A DNA stretch of 64,000 bases from Nocardioides campestrisoli (GCF_013624435.2 NZ_CP061768.1:3128001-3192000); one strand, 5' to 3'; positions 18,989 to 27,681 are shown, counted from the first letter of the stretch. Program-made: numbers and translations. Notes: generated by a model from the sequence alone, not told the origin.

Positions 18989-19387
18989 TCAAGGCCGTGG
19001 AGCGCGCTCCAGGTCAACACCCTCGACCGCGTTCTCGTAGGCCCCGATCTTGCGGTCGATCGCGCCCAGGTGCTCGGTCACCTCGGCGAGCCGGGCTAGC
19101 ACGGCCTGCCGGTGCCCGCGCAGCAGCTCGAGCCGGGCGGCCTCGTTGCCGCTGCCGGCCCGCACCAGCGCCGCGTAGCGACGGACGTCGCGGATGGGCA
19201 TCCCGGTAGCACGCAGCCTGGTCACCATCTCGATCCACCGCAGGTCGTCGTCGAGGTAGCGGCGGTGGCCGGTCGCGGAGCGGCCGACCGGCCGGAGCAG
19301 CAGCCCGTCGCGCTCGTAGTAGCGCAGGGTGTCGATGCTCAACCCCGCCCGGTCCGCGGCCTCGGCGATGGTGAACCCGGTGGTCAT
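18989..19387 (-). CDS. MerR family transcriptional regulator
   Basis: 132 residues from ATG 19387 ([30 protein letters not shown]). The N-terminal winged HTH with [11 protein letters not shown] is diagnostic of Mer[23 protein letters not shown] follows, then a coiled-coil dimerisation helix (about 75-120). There are no Cys residues typical of metal sensors, so a ligand- or redox-independent sensor is likely. It precedes and presumably controls the aldo/keto reductase, and autoregulates through the dyad at 19402-19421. Confidence 0.93.
   Translation of the reverse strand: MTTGFTIAEAADRAGLSIDTLRYYERDGLLLRPVGRSATGHRRYLDDDLRWIEMVTRLRATGMPIRDVRRYAALVRAGSGNEAARLELLRGHRQAVLARLAEVTEHLGAIDRKIGAYENAVEGVDLERAPRP
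18998..19011. promoter_or_regulatory. Second MerR operator-like palindrome, before the aldo/keto reductase
   Basis: Perfect 14-bp palindrome TGGAGCGCGCTCCA. It shares the TGGAG-N4-CTCCA plan with the dyad upstream of merR. It lies inside the last codons of merR, 18 bp before the reductase start, and would allow the reductase to have its own MerR-controlled promoter. Confidence 0.55.
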
Positions 19388-19401
19388 CCGACCAGTCTCC
19401 G

Positions 19402-19421
19402 CCCTGGAGGGCACTCCAGGG
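19402..19421. promoter_or_regulatory. MerR operator (autoregulatory dyad)
   Basis: CCCTGGAG (19402-19409), GGCA spacer, CTCCAGGG (19414-19421): perfect 8-bp arms, 15 bp before the merR start codon. CTGGAG-N4-CTCCAG is the usual form of operators for MerR regulators linked to oxidoreductases. Confidence 0.7.
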
Positions 19422-19472
19422 CAAGGCCGAGGCGGGTGAAAAGCCGGAGAGCCCCTTCACCGCCCCGGACAA

Positions 19473-19495
19473 CTGTGACAGTGTTGGTGTCACAG
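19473..19495. promoter_or_regulatory. Operator-like inverted repeat before the LLM oxidoreductase
   Basis: CTGTGACA (19473-19480), 7-bp spacer, TGTCACAG (19488-19495), perfect arms, ending 26 bp before the ATG. The TGACA-N-TGTCA plan is typical of TetR-family sites that control lipid-degradation genes in Actinobacteria. No TetR gene is in the window, so the regulator is unknown. Confidence 0.55.
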
Positions 19496-19521
19496 TGACG
19501 CACGACACGAGAAGGAACCAG

Positions 19522-20562
19522 ATGAAGCTCTCCACCCAGCTCATGTACGACGGCAACCCGCGCGCCACCGCTGACACGGTGTCCGGCTGGGAGAAGGCGG
19601 GCCTCGACGTGGTCTGGGTGGCCGAGGCGTACGGCTTCGACTCCCCCACGCTGATGGGCTACCTGGCCGCCAAGACCGAGACGATCTCCATCGGCTCGGC
19701 CATCCTGAACATCTACTCGCGCACCCCGGGCGCGCTGCTGCAGACCGCCGCCGGCCTGGACAACGTCTCCGGCGGCCGGGCGATCCTCGGCCTGGGCGCG
19801 TCCGGCCCCCAGGTGATCGAGGGCTTCCACGGCGTGCCGTACAGCAAGCCGCTGGCCCGGACCGCCGAGGTGATCGACATCGTCCGGCGCGGGCTCAAGC
19901 GCGAGCCGCTGACCGCCGACGGCCTCTACCACCTGCCGCTGGACAAGGAGCACGGCGCGGTGACCGGGCTCGGCAAGGCGCTCAAGCTGCTCACCCGCCC
20001 CGAGCGCGACACCATCCCGATCTACATCGCCGCGCTCGGCGCCAAGTCGGTCGAGCAGACCGCCGAGATCGCCGACGGCTGGATCCCGCACCTGTTCCAC
20101 CCGGAGAAGGCGCACCTGGTCTGGGGCGACGCCCTGGCGGCCGGCAACAAGAAGCGCCTCGACGGGCTGGCCCCGCTGGAGGTGCTCGCCGGCGGCATGG
20201 TGTCGATCGGCGAGGGCCCGGAGACCAAGGCGTTGCTCGACTTCGCCCGGCCGATCTTCGCCCTCTACGTCGGCGGCATGGGCGCGAAGGGCAAGAACTT
20301 CTACAACGACGTCGCCAAGGCGTACGGCTACGAGAAGGAGGCCGAGGAGATCCAGGACCTCTACCTCTCGGGCAAGAAGAAGGAGGCCGAGGCGCTGATC
20401 CCCATGGACTGGCTGGAGGCGGCCAACCTGGTGGGCCCCGCGTCGTACGTGAAGGAGCGGATCGCCGCGTTCAAGGAGGCGGGGGTGACCAACCTCAACA
20501 TCACCCCGGTCAGCGAGGACCCCGCGGCCACCATCGCCCAGGTCAAGGAGATGGTCTCGTGA
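19522..20562 (+). CDS. LLM class (probably F420-dependent) oxidoreductase
   Basis: 346 residues from ATG 19522 (MKLSTQLMYDGNPRATADTV), with GAAGGAA 6 nt upstream. It has the luciferase-like TIM-barrel pattern: WVAEAYGFDSPTLMGYLA, IGSAILNIYSRTPGALLQTAAGLD, and the ILGLGASGPQVIEGFHGVPY segment common in actinobacterial F420-dependent members. It is coupled to the acyl-CoA dehydrogenase gene by a GTGA overlap, which suggests joint work on acyl-CoA or lipid breakdown. The cofactor (F420 versus FMN) is inferred from family resemblance. Confidence 0.9.
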   Translation: MKLSTQLMYDGNPRATADTVSGWEKAGLDVVWVAEAYGFDSPTLMGYLAAKTETISIGSAILNIYSRTPGALLQTAAGLDNVSGGRAILGLGASGPQVIEGFHGVPYSKPLARTAEVIDIVRRGLKREPLTADGLYHLPLDKEHGAVTGLGKALKLLTRPERDTIPIYIAALGAKSVEQTAEIADGWIPHLFHPEKAHLVWGDALAAGNKKRLDGLAPLEVLAGGMVSIGEGPETKALLDFARPIFALYVGGMGAKGKNFYNDVAKAYGYEKEAEEIQDLYLSGKKKEAEALIPMDWLEAANLVGPASYVKERIAAFKEAGVTNLNITPVSEDPAATIAQVKEMVS

Positions 20563-21701
20563 CCAGCACCGTCTTCGAGGCCGAGCACGAGGACTTCCGC
20601 CAGACCGTCCGCTCCTTCCTGGAGAAGGAGGTGGTCCCGCACCACGCGGAGTGGGACGCCGCCGGGATCGTGCCCCGCGAGCTGTGGACCAAGGCCGGGG
20701 ACGCGGGCCTGCTCTGCTTCGACGTGCCCGAGGAGTACGGCGGCCCGGGCATCGACGACTTCCGGTTCAACGTGATCGTCTCCGAGGAGGCGACCCGGGT
20801 CGGCGCGAGCGGCCCCGGGTTCTCGGTGCACACCGACATCATCGTGCCCTACCTGATCAGCCTGGGCACCGAGGAGCAGAAGCAGCGCTGGCTGCCCGGC
20901 TGCGTCTCCGGGGAGACGATCACCGCGATCGCGATGACCGAGCCCGGCGCCGGCTCGGACCTCCAGGGGATCCGGACCAGCGCCGTCGACGCCGGCGACC
21001 ACTACGTGCTCAACGGCTCCAAGACCTTCATCTCCAACGGGATCAACGCCGACCTGGTGATCGTGGTCGCCCGCACCGACCCCGAGGCCGGCCACCAGGG
21101 CATCAGCCTGCTGGTGGTCGAGCGGGGCATGGAGGGCTTCGAGCGGGGCCGCAACCTGGACAAGATCGGCATGCACGCCCAGGACACGGCCGAGCTGTCG
21201 TTCACCGACGTCCGGGTGCCCAAGGAGAACCTCCTCGGCGAGGCCGGCCAGGGCTTCATCTACCTGATGATGAACCTCCCGCAGGAGCGGCTGATCATCG
21301 GCGCCCAGGCGGTCGCCGCGACCGAGCACGTGGTCGAGCTCTGCCTGCAGTACGCCCGCGAGCGGGAGGCGTTCGGCCGCCCGATCGGGAAGTTCCAGCA
21401 CACCCGGTTCCTGCTGGCCGAGATGGCCACCGAGGCCCGCGTCGCCCGGGCGTTCCTGGACGACTGCATGCGCAAGCACCTGGCCAAGGAGCTCACGGCC
21501 GTCGACGCCGCGATGATCAAGTGGTGGGCCACCGAGCTGCAGAACAAGCTGGTCAACCAGGGCGTCCAGCTGCACGGCGGCTACGGCTACATGATGGAGT
21601 TCCCGATCGCGCGGGCGTTCATCGACAGCCGCATCTCCACGATCTACGGCGGGACGACCGAGATCCAGAAGGAGATCATCGGCCGCAGCCTGGGCATCTG
21701 A
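20559..21701 (+). CDS. Acyl-CoA dehydrogenase
   Basis: FAD-dependent first step of beta-oxidation or a related acyl-CoA oxidation, 380 residues from GTG 20559, overlapping the previous stop (GTGA). Recognisable: AMTEPGAGSDLQGIRTSA (family signature 1), YAREREAFGRPIGKFQ and YGGTTEIQKEIIGRSLGI at the C-terminus. The usual catalytic Glu position in the C-terminal YEGT motif is Gly here; a Glu in NLPQERLIIGAQAV (about 245) sits where long-chain and isovaleryl-type enzymes carry theirs, so it probably belongs to that subclass. Confidence 0.95.
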   Translation: MTSTVFEAEHEDFRQTVRSFLEKEVVPHHAEWDAAGIVPRELWTKAGDAGLLCFDVPEEYGGPGIDDFRFNVIVSEEATRVGASGPGFSVHTDIIVPYLISLGTEEQKQRWLPGCVSGETITAIAMTEPGAGSDLQGIRTSAVDAGDHYVLNGSKTFISNGINADLVIVVARTDPEAGHQGISLLVVERGMEGFERGRNLDKIGMHAQDTAELSFTDVRVPKENLLGEAGQGFIYLMMNLPQERLIIGAQAVAATEHVVELCLQYAREREAFGRPIGKFQHTRFLLAEMATEARVARAFLDDCMRKHLAKELTAVDAAMIKWWATELQNKLVNQGVQLHGGYGYMMEFPIARAFIDSRISTIYGGTTEIQKEIIGRSLGI

Positions 21702-21734
21702 CCCGGGCGGGCCGCCCTAGTCGGTCTGCCCGGG

Positions 21735-22871
21735 TCAGTCGGCCTGGGCGGCCGGCGCGGGGTCGGGCAGCTTCTCCACCGCCTTGAGCTGGTGGCGGTG
21801 CCGGGCGGCCCAGTCGGTCAGCGCCGCCGCACCCGAGGTGGAGTACCCGCCGGGGGAACCCAGGGTGACCACGCCGATGTTGGTGCCTGCTCGCCGGGTG
21901 GAGACCACCAGCGTGTTCTGCGCGGGCGTGGTGTAGCCCGACTTCCCCAGGCTGCCCGGGGTGTTGTTGACGTAGTCGGTGCCGCGTTCGATCCGGTACT
22001 TGCGTCCGTGCACCGGTCCGAACTGGGCCGAGGGCTGGGCCATCACCTGGGCGAGGCGCGGGTCCTTCACCGCAGCGCGCAGGATCACCATCAGGTCCCG
22101 CGCCGTGGACCAGCCCTGCTCGTGGGTGAGCCCGGACGCGTTGGCGACGCGGGTGGCCCGAGTGCCCAGGGACTCGGCCTTGCGCTGCATCGCCGCGTAG
22201 AAGGCCTGGCGCCCCTGCGGGTGGCCGGCGGCCAGCGCCTCGGCGGCGTCGTTCCCGGAGTGCAGCAGGGCACCGGCCAGCAGCTCACGTCGGCGGTAGG
22301 TGCGTCCGGGCCGGACGCCGGCGCACGAGCAGGTCTGGCCCGCGGCGTACTCGTCGGCCTGCACCCGGTCGGCCGTGTGGTCGACCGCCGTCAGCGCGGT
22401 CAGCAGCTTGATCGTCGAGGCCGGGTGCCGCGGCGAGTAGGCCCAGTGCGAGGCCAGCAGCTCCCCGGTCTTCAGGTCCGCCACCGCCCAGGCGGTCGCG
22501 TTGATCTTCGGCGGGAGCGGGACCTGGCGGCGCGGGGAGAGCACCACGCCGCGGGCGGCCACCGCCTGCTTGGCCGGCGGCACCACGCCGTGCTGCACCG
22601 CGCGGGCCGGTGCCGGCTTGGCCTGTCGCACCGCGGCGGGGCGGAGCACCCGGGCCGCCGGCTTCACCTTGGCCTTGGCCTTGGCCTTCGCCTTGGCCGG
22701 ACCTCGCTTGAGCCGGCCCTTGCGGACCGTGGTCACGGCCCCCTCGGTGGAGTTGTCGTCGTGGGCGGCCACCATCACCGCGGGTGGGACGAGCGTGATC
22801 ACCATGGCGGCCAGGACCAGGAGGGCGGTGATCAGGGTGCCGGACGAGCGGGTCTGAGTAGGTTCGGACAT
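21735..22871 (-). CDS. dacA: D-alanyl-D-alanine carboxypeptidase (S11, PBP5-type)
   Basis: Trims the terminal D-Ala of peptidoglycan stem peptides outside the membrane; 378 residues. An N-terminal signal/anchor helix (about 13-35, LITALLVLAAMVITLV) is followed by a Lys/Ala-rich linker containing an AKAKAKAKVK repeat (about 60). Active-site motifs: SxxK as STIK (about 152), SxN as SGN (about 205) and K-S-G (KSGYTTPA, about 310) in place of KTG. Two close Cys residues (TCSCAG) may form a disulfide. The PBP5 C-terminal beta domain seems absent, as in many actinobacterial forms. Confidence 0.93.
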   Translation of the reverse strand: MSEPTQTRSSGTLITALLVLAAMVITLVPPAVMVAAHDDNSTEGAVTTVRKGRLKRGPAKAKAKAKAKVKPAARVLRPAAVRQAKPAPARAVQHGVVPPAKQAVAARGVVLSPRRQVPLPPKINATAWAVADLKTGELLASHWAYSPRHPASTIKLLTALTAVDHTADRVQADEYAAGQTCSCAGVRPGRTYRRRELLAGALLHSGNDAAEALAAGHPQGRQAFYAAMQRKAESLGTRATRVANASGLTHEQGWSTARDLMVILRAAVKDPRLAQVMAQPSAQFGPVHGRKYRIERGTDYVNNTPGSLGKSGYTTPAQNTLVVSTRRAGTNIGVVTLGSPGGYSTSGAAALTDWAARHRHQLKAVEKLPDPAPAAQAD

Positions 22872-22977
22872 GAGCGTCAGATCCAGGGTCGCGTACAGGG
22901 ACGCAGCCCAGCGTACTGACTGGTAACCGGCCGTTCCGGCGTTCTCGGAGGTCTTTTACCCACCTCTCAGGAAGGGC

Positions 22978-23280
22978 TCAGCCGTCCTCCCCGAGCGTCT
23001 GCGTCGACTCGGCCCGGGTGCCCGACGGGTCGTCGGTGCGCTCGGCGGACTCCTCCAGGATCACCCGCGCCTGGGCCTCGGGGTCCTCGCTCCCGGCGGC
23101 CTGCTCCTCGGGCAGGAGGTCGGCCCGCTGCTCCACGTGCCGGTGGTCGGCCGCGTCCTCCCGGGCGCGCTCGCTCCCGGTGCTGGCCTGGCTCGGGTCG
23201 GACTGGCTCGGGTCGGACTGGTTCGGGTCGGACTGGCTCGGGTCGGACTGGTTCGGGTCGGACTGGCTCGGATCGCTCAT
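22978..23280 (-). CDS. Small acidic hydrophilic protein with N-terminal pentapeptide repeats
   Basis: 100 residues from ATG 23280. It starts MSDPSQSDPNQSDPSQ, six tandem QSDP(S/N) units encoded by a 15-bp DNA repeat, followed by a charged Glu/Asp/Arg-rich region (DLLPEEQAAGSEDPEAQARVILEESAERTDDPSG). The LLPEEQAAGSEDPEAQARVILEES part looks like small actinobacterial hypothetical proteins of this length, which supports that it is real. There is no signal peptide or membrane segment. Probably largely disordered. Function unknown. Confidence 0.68.
   Translation of the reverse strand: MSDPSQSDPNQSDPSQSDPNQSDPSQSDPSQASTGSERAREDAADHRHVEQRADLLPEEQAAGSEDPEAQARVILEESAERTDDPSGTRAESTQTLGEDG
23188..23277. 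repeat. 15-bp tandem repeat within the small acidic protein gene
   Basis: Six head-to-tail 15-bp units of the form CTGG(C/T)TCGGGTCGGA, differing mainly at one C/T position (Asn/Ser codons on the minus strand). Near-identity suggests recent slippage, so unit number may vary between strains. Confidence 0.9.
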
Positions 23281-23431
23281 GGCGGCCCCGTACCTGCTCA
23301 CCGGGCCGGGCAAACCTGGGCGCACCGGCTGCCCTTTCGAGACCCTTCTGGGCGGAGCGCACAGAACTGGTTGCGGCCATACCCGAGGTAGGTGAGACTC
23401 ACGTCACACACCACCCCGAGGGAGTTCCACG

Positions 23432-25276
23432 ATGACAGACGTCCTAGCCGAGCGCGCCCGCCTCCAGGAGAAGGTGGAGGGCCGCACCCTGATCGACTCG
23501 CTGGCCGACACCGTGCGCGAGCACGGCGACGAGGCGGCGTACTCCGACCGCAACCGGGTCAGCGAGGGCTGGCGGACGCTGACCTGGCACGAGACCCGTG
23601 AGCTCGCCCTGGACGTGGCCGAGGGGCTGGCCTCGATGGGCGTCCAGCCCGGCGACCCGGTGGCGATCATGGCGACCAACCGGATCGAGCACGTGGTGGC
23701 CGACATGGGCGCCGTGCACGCGGCCGCCGTGCCGATGTCGATCTACAACACCCTCTCCCCCGAGCAGGTCTCGTTCGTCGCGGCACACTCGGGCGCCAAG
23801 GTGGCGGTCCTGGAGACCGAGGACCACCTGCAGCGGTGGAAGTCGGCACTCGACGCCGACGGCGAGATCGAGGTCGTGCTGATCGACGCCGAGGTGCCCG
23901 AGGGCCGGCGCTACCGGTCGTGGGACCAGCTGGTCGAGGCGGGGCGCGCCCGTCGCGCCGAGAATCCGGGTGAGCTGGAGGAGCGGCACCAGGTCCTCAC
24001 GCCGGACAGCCCGGCGACGATCCTCTACACCTCCGGGACCACCGGCAACCCCAAGGGCGTGGTGCTGACCCACCACAACGTCCAGTTCGAGGCCGCCAGC
24101 ACGCTGGAGGCCGCCGGACTGCTCGACCAGCGCCAGACCCAGGTGAGCTACCTCCCGCTCGCCCACATCGCCGAGCGCGTCCTGGGCGTCTACGGCCCCC
24201 AGATGCAGGGCAGCCACCAGTACTGCATCGCCGATCCCTCCCTGCTGCTGGCCACCCTCGGCGAGGTGCACCCCACCGCGTTCTTCGGGGTCCCCCGGGT
24301 GTGGGAGAAGATCCAGACCGGCATCGCGGCCAAGCTCGCCGCCGACCCGAACCCCGACAACGTCACGCTCGTGCAGAACTCGATGGCCGCGGCGCTCGCC
24401 TGGGTCGAGGCCCAGGAGGTCGGGGGCACCATGACCCCGGAGATCGAGGAGGCCTACCGCAAGGCCGACGAGGCGATCCTCGGGTTCCTCAAGCTGCTGC
24501 TCGGACTGGACCAGGTGCGCTGGGCCGGCTCGGCCTCGGCGCCGATGCCGGTGGAGACCACCCGCTTCATGGCCGGGCTCGGCCTCAAGGTCTACGACGT
24601 CTACGGGATGACCGAGACCTGCGGCGCGGTCACCGCCAACGGCCCCGGCGGCTTCCGGATGGGCACCGTGGGACGTGCGACTCCCGGCATGGAGGTCACC
24701 CTGGGCGAGGACGGCGAGGTCCTGGTGCGCGGCCCGGTCAACACCCCGGGCTACCACCACCAGGAGGAGGCGACCCGGGCCCTGATCGACGAGGACGGGT
24801 GGCTGCACACCGGTGACATCGGCACGATCGACGAGGACGGCTTCGTCTCCATCGTGGACCGCAAGAAGGAGCTGATCATCACCTCCCAGGGCAAGAACAT
24901 CGCACCGTCCAACATCGAGAACTACCTCAAGGAGTCCCCGATCATCGGGCACGCGATGGCGATCGGCGACGCGCGTCCGTACGTGGTCGCCGTGCTGACC
25001 CTGGACGGCGAGGTGGCGCCCGTGGTGGCGGAGAAGCTGGGGCTGGAGTTCACCGACCTGGCCGACCTCGCCGCCCGTCCGGAGATCCGGGCGATGGCCC
25101 AGGCGGCGGTGGACAAGGCCAACGAGCGCCTCTCCCGGCCCGAGCAGGTCAAGGCGTTCGAGCTGCTCGGCACCGAGTGGACCGCCGAGTCCGAGGAGCT
25201 CACCCCGACGCTGAAGCTCAAGCGCCGGGTCATCAACAGCAAGTACGCCGAGCTGGTGGAGAAGCTCTACCGCTAG
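23432..25276 (+). CDS. Long-chain fatty acid-CoA ligase (AMP-binding, FadD15-like)
   Basis: Activates fatty acids to acyl-CoA via acyl-AMP, 614 residues from ATG 23432, with GAGGGAG upstream. AMP-binding motif ILYTSGTTGNPKGVVLTHHN (about 195), A5-type VYGMTETCG (about 392), and the hinge DRKKELIITSQGKNIAPSNIE (about 473-493). The long-chain type is suggested by length and the C-terminal ELTPTLKLKRRVI ending. It is followed by a strong hairpin (25292-25335), so it is probably monocistronic. It may supply acyl-CoA to the dehydrogenase pathway seen at 20.5 kb. Confidence 0.95.
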   Translation: MTDVLAERARLQEKVEGRTLIDSLADTVREHGDEAAYSDRNRVSEGWRTLTWHETRELALDVAEGLASMGVQPGDPVAIMATNRIEHVVADMGAVHAAAVPMSIYNTLSPEQVSFVAAHSGAKVAVLETEDHLQRWKSALDADGEIEVVLIDAEVPEGRRYRSWDQLVEAGRARRAENPGELEERHQVLTPDSPATILYTSGTTGNPKGVVLTHHNVQFEAASTLEAAGLLDQRQTQVSYLPLAHIAERVLGVYGPQMQGSHQYCIADPSLLLATLGEVHPTAFFGVPRVWEKIQTGIAAKLAADPNPDNVTLVQNSMAAALAWVEAQEVGGTMTPEIEEAYRKADEAILGFLKLLLGLDQVRWAGSASAPMPVETTRFMAGLGLKVYDVYGMTETCGAVTANGPGGFRMGTVGRATPGMEVTLGEDGEVLVRGPVNTPGYHHQEEATRALIDEDGWLHTGDIGTIDEDGFVSIVDRKKELIITSQGKNIAPSNIENYLKESPIIGHAMAIGDARPYVVAVLTLDGEVAPVVAEKLGLEFTDLADLAARPEIRAMAQAAVDKANERLSRPEQVKAFELLGTEWTAESEELTPTLKLKRRVINSKYAELVEKLYR

Positions 25277-25291
25277 CCAGCGCACACCCGG

Positions 25292-25335
25292 ACACCGGAC
25301 CGAAGTAAGTCGAGTGATTTACTTCGGTCCGGTGT
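25292..25335 (+). terminator. Strong hairpin after the acyl-CoA ligase gene
   Basis: Perfect 17-bp stem, ACACCGGACCGAAGTAA (25292-25308) against its complement (25319-25335), with a 10-nt loop and no T-tract. It begins 15 bp after the stop and ends 64 bp before the monooxygenase start. Most likely a factor-independent terminator; the AGTAA/TTACT centre could alternatively be an operator for the downstream operon. Confidence 0.7.
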
Positions 25336-25399
25336 TCCGCGTCCGGACGCACCCGCCGAACGACCAAGAAGAACGCAGAACGAGAAGGAGAGTCAGCAC

Positions 25400-26737
25400 G
25401 TGCAGCAGAACCAGGCGCAGGCCCCGACCTACGCCGTGATCGGAGCCGGTCCCAGCGGACTGGCCGCCGCCCGCAACCTCCAGCGCCGCGGCCTGTCCTG
25501 GACCGGCTACGAGCAGGCCTCCGGAGTCGGCGGCCTGTGGGACATCGACGCCGAGCACAGCACCGTCTACGAGTCGGCTCACCTGATCTCCTCCAAGACC
25601 ACCACCGAGTTCACCGAGTTCCCGATGGCCGAGTCGGTGGCCGACTACCCCAGCCACCGCGAGCTGCTGGCCTACTTCAACGCGTTCGCCGACCACTTCG
25701 GCGTGCGCGAGGGCTTCCGGTTCCGGACCAGGGTGACCCGCGTCGAGCCCGACGGCGACCAGTGGCTGGTCACCAGCACCGGTGCGGAGGGCACCCGGAC
25801 CGACCGGCACGCCGGCGTCCTGGTGGCCAACGGCACCCTCAGCGAGCCGGCCGTGCCCACCTTCCGCGGTCGCTTCGACGGCGAGGTGCTGCACACCAGC
25901 GCCTACAAGCGGGCCCAGGTCTTCGCCGGCAAGCGGGTGCTGGTGATCGGCGCGGGCAACTCCGGCTGCGACATCGCCGTGGACGCCGTGCACCACGCCT
26001 CCTCGGTCGACCTCAGTGTGCGACGCGGCTACTACTTCGTGCCCAAGTACCTCTTCGGCCGCCCCTCCGACACGCTGAACCAGGGCAGGCCCCTCCCCCC
26101 GCGGATCAAGCAGGCGATCGACACCCGGGTGCTGAAGGCGTTCACCGGCGACCCGGTGCGGTTCGGCCTGCCCGCGCCGGACTACAAGATCTACGAGTCC
26201 CACCCGGTGGTGAACTCGCTCGTCCTGCACCACCTCGGCCACGGCGACATCACGGTGCGTCGTGACGTCGAGTGCTTCGACGGCGACGGCGTGCGGTTCG
26301 TGGACGGCGAGCGGGCGACGTACGACCTGGTCGTGCTGGCCACCGGGTACCACCTGCACTACCCGTTCCTGGAGCCGGCGCTCCTGGACTGGGCCGGACC
26401 GGGCAGCGGCACCGCACCCGACCTGCACCTGAACATCTTCGCCCGCAACGCCCCCGGGCTCTTCGTGCTCGGCATGGTCGAGGCCTCCGGACTGGGCTGG
26501 CAGGGCCGCTACGAGCAGGCCGACCTGGTCGCCTCCTACCTCGCGGCGCGGCAGGAGGACCCCGCGCTGGCCGCGCGCTTCGAGCGCGAGCAGGTGCACG
26601 GCCCCGCCCCGGACCTCACCGGCGGCTACCGCTACCTGGGGCTGGAGCGGATGAGCTACTACGTCAACAAGGACGCCTACCGGGCGGCCGTCCGCGAGGC
26701 CCTGGAGAGCCTCCAGCAGAAGGAGGCCGCCCGATGA
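25400..26737 (+). CDS. Flavin-containing monooxygenase (class B, FMO-type)
   Basis: 445 residues from GTG 25400, with GAGAAGGAG upstream. FAD Rossmann motif VIGAGPSGLAAA (about 10-21), FMO fingerprint FDGEVLHTSAY (F-x-G-x3-H-x3-Y, about 157-167; Baeyer-Villiger enzymes have Trp at the end), NADPH motif VIGAGNSGCDIA (about 182) and the ATGYHLHYPF motif (about 313). It oxygenates a soft nucleophile or ketone; the substrate is unknown. It is the first gene of a three-gene ATGA-coupled cassette with a bile-acid:Na symporter-like carrier and an SDR. Confidence 0.94.
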   Translation: MQQNQAQAPTYAVIGAGPSGLAAARNLQRRGLSWTGYEQASGVGGLWDIDAEHSTVYESAHLISSKTTTEFTEFPMAESVADYPSHRELLAYFNAFADHFGVREGFRFRTRVTRVEPDGDQWLVTSTGAEGTRTDRHAGVLVANGTLSEPAVPTFRGRFDGEVLHTSAYKRAQVFAGKRVLVIGAGNSGCDIAVDAVHHASSVDLSVRRGYYFVPKYLFGRPSDTLNQGRPLPPRIKQAIDTRVLKAFTGDPVRFGLPAPDYKIYESHPVVNSLVLHHLGHGDITVRRDVECFDGDGVRFVDGERATYDLVVLATGYHLHYPFLEPALLDWAGPGSGTAPDLHLNIFARNAPGLFVLGMVEASGLGWQGRYEQADLVASYLAARQEDPALAARFEREQVHGPAPDLTGGYRYLGLERMSYYVNKDAYRAAVREALESLQQKEAAR

Positions 26738-27681
26738 TCCCCGACCTGCTCCCGCTCGTCGCCGACGTCGACAGCATCAAGATCGCGTTCGAGGAGGGCT
26801 CGCTCACCACCCTGAAGATCGTCATCGGGGCGATCCTGTTCGGCATCGCGCTGGACACCCGGCTCGAGGACTTCGCGGTGGCCGCCCGTCGCCCGGGCAC
26901 GATCGCGATCGGCGTGGTGGCGCAGTTCCTGCTGCTGCCGGCCCTCACCTTCGGCCTCACCCTGCTGCTCGACGTCCGGGGCTCCGTGGCGCTCGGGATG
27001 ATCCTGGTGGCCTGCTGCCCGCCCGGCAACGTCTCCAACATCCTCACCCACCGGGCCCGCGGCGACGTGGCACTCTCGGTCTCGATGACCGCGGTGGGCA
27101 ACGTGCTCGCGATCTTCGCGATGCCGCTCAACGTGGCGTTCTGGGGCGCGCTGCACCCCACCGGCAAGGCGGTGCTGGAGGACATCGAGCTCTCCGCGTG
27201 GGACATGCTGTCCGAGATCGCGCTGGTGATCGGGCTGCCCTTCGTCGCCGGCATCACGATCGCCCGGCTGTGGCCGGTCGTCGCCGCGCGGGCCGGCAAG
27301 GTCGTGGGCCCGGTCGCCTTCCTCGGCCTGGGCGCGGTGATCGTGGTCGGTGTCGCCAACAACTGGTCGATCTTCCTCGACTACATCGGCGTGGTGGTGA
27401 TCGCGGTCTTCCTGCACGACGCGCTCGCGCTGCTGCTCGGCTACGGCATCGCCAAGGCCACCCGCCTGCCCGACTCCAGCACCCGCGCGATGACCTTCGA
27501 GGTCGGCATCCGCAACGCCGGGCTGGGCCTGCTGCTCGTCTTCACCTACTTCGACGGGCTGGGCGGCATGGCCCTGGTGGCCGCCTGGTGGGGCATCTGG
27601 GACATCATCGCCGGACTCGCCGTCGCCCAGTGGTGGCGGTCCCGGACAACGACCCGACGCAGCCAGGAGGCCGCAGCATGA
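26734..27681 (+). CDS. Bile acid:sodium symporter family (BASS) transporter
   Basis: 315 residues, about nine or ten hydrophobic helices, ATG 26734 overlapping the monooxygenase stop. The conserved BASS pattern is visible: ALGMILVACCPPGNVSNILTHRARGDVALSV (helix 4 crossing region) and AMTFEVGIRNAGLGLLL (helix 9 crossing region with the E-x-G-x-(R/Q)-N motif). It probably takes up an organic anion such as a sterol-like acid or small carboxylate by Na+ symport. Its position between a monooxygenase and an SDR suggests import of their substrate. Confidence 0.92.
   Translation: MIPDLLPLVADVDSIKIAFEEGSLTTLKIVIGAILFGIALDTRLEDFAVAARRPGTIAIGVVAQFLLLPALTFGLTLLLDVRGSVALGMILVACCPPGNVSNILTHRARGDVALSVSMTAVGNVLAIFAMPLNVAFWGALHPTGKAVLEDIELSAWDMLSEIALVIGLPFVAGITIARLWPVVAARAGKVVGPVAFLGLGAVIVVGVANNWSIFLDYIGVVVIAVFLHDALALLLGYGIAKATRLPDSSTRAMTFEVGIRNAGLGLLLVFTYFDGLGGMALVAAWWGIWDIIAGLAVAQWWRSRTTTRRSQEAAA

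Noticed and set aside
22650..22710. AKAKAKAK-coding repeat in the carboxypeptidase as a frameshift or insertion
   Set aside because: The frame is intact, and Lys/Ala linkers are common in exported actinobacterial wall enzymes.
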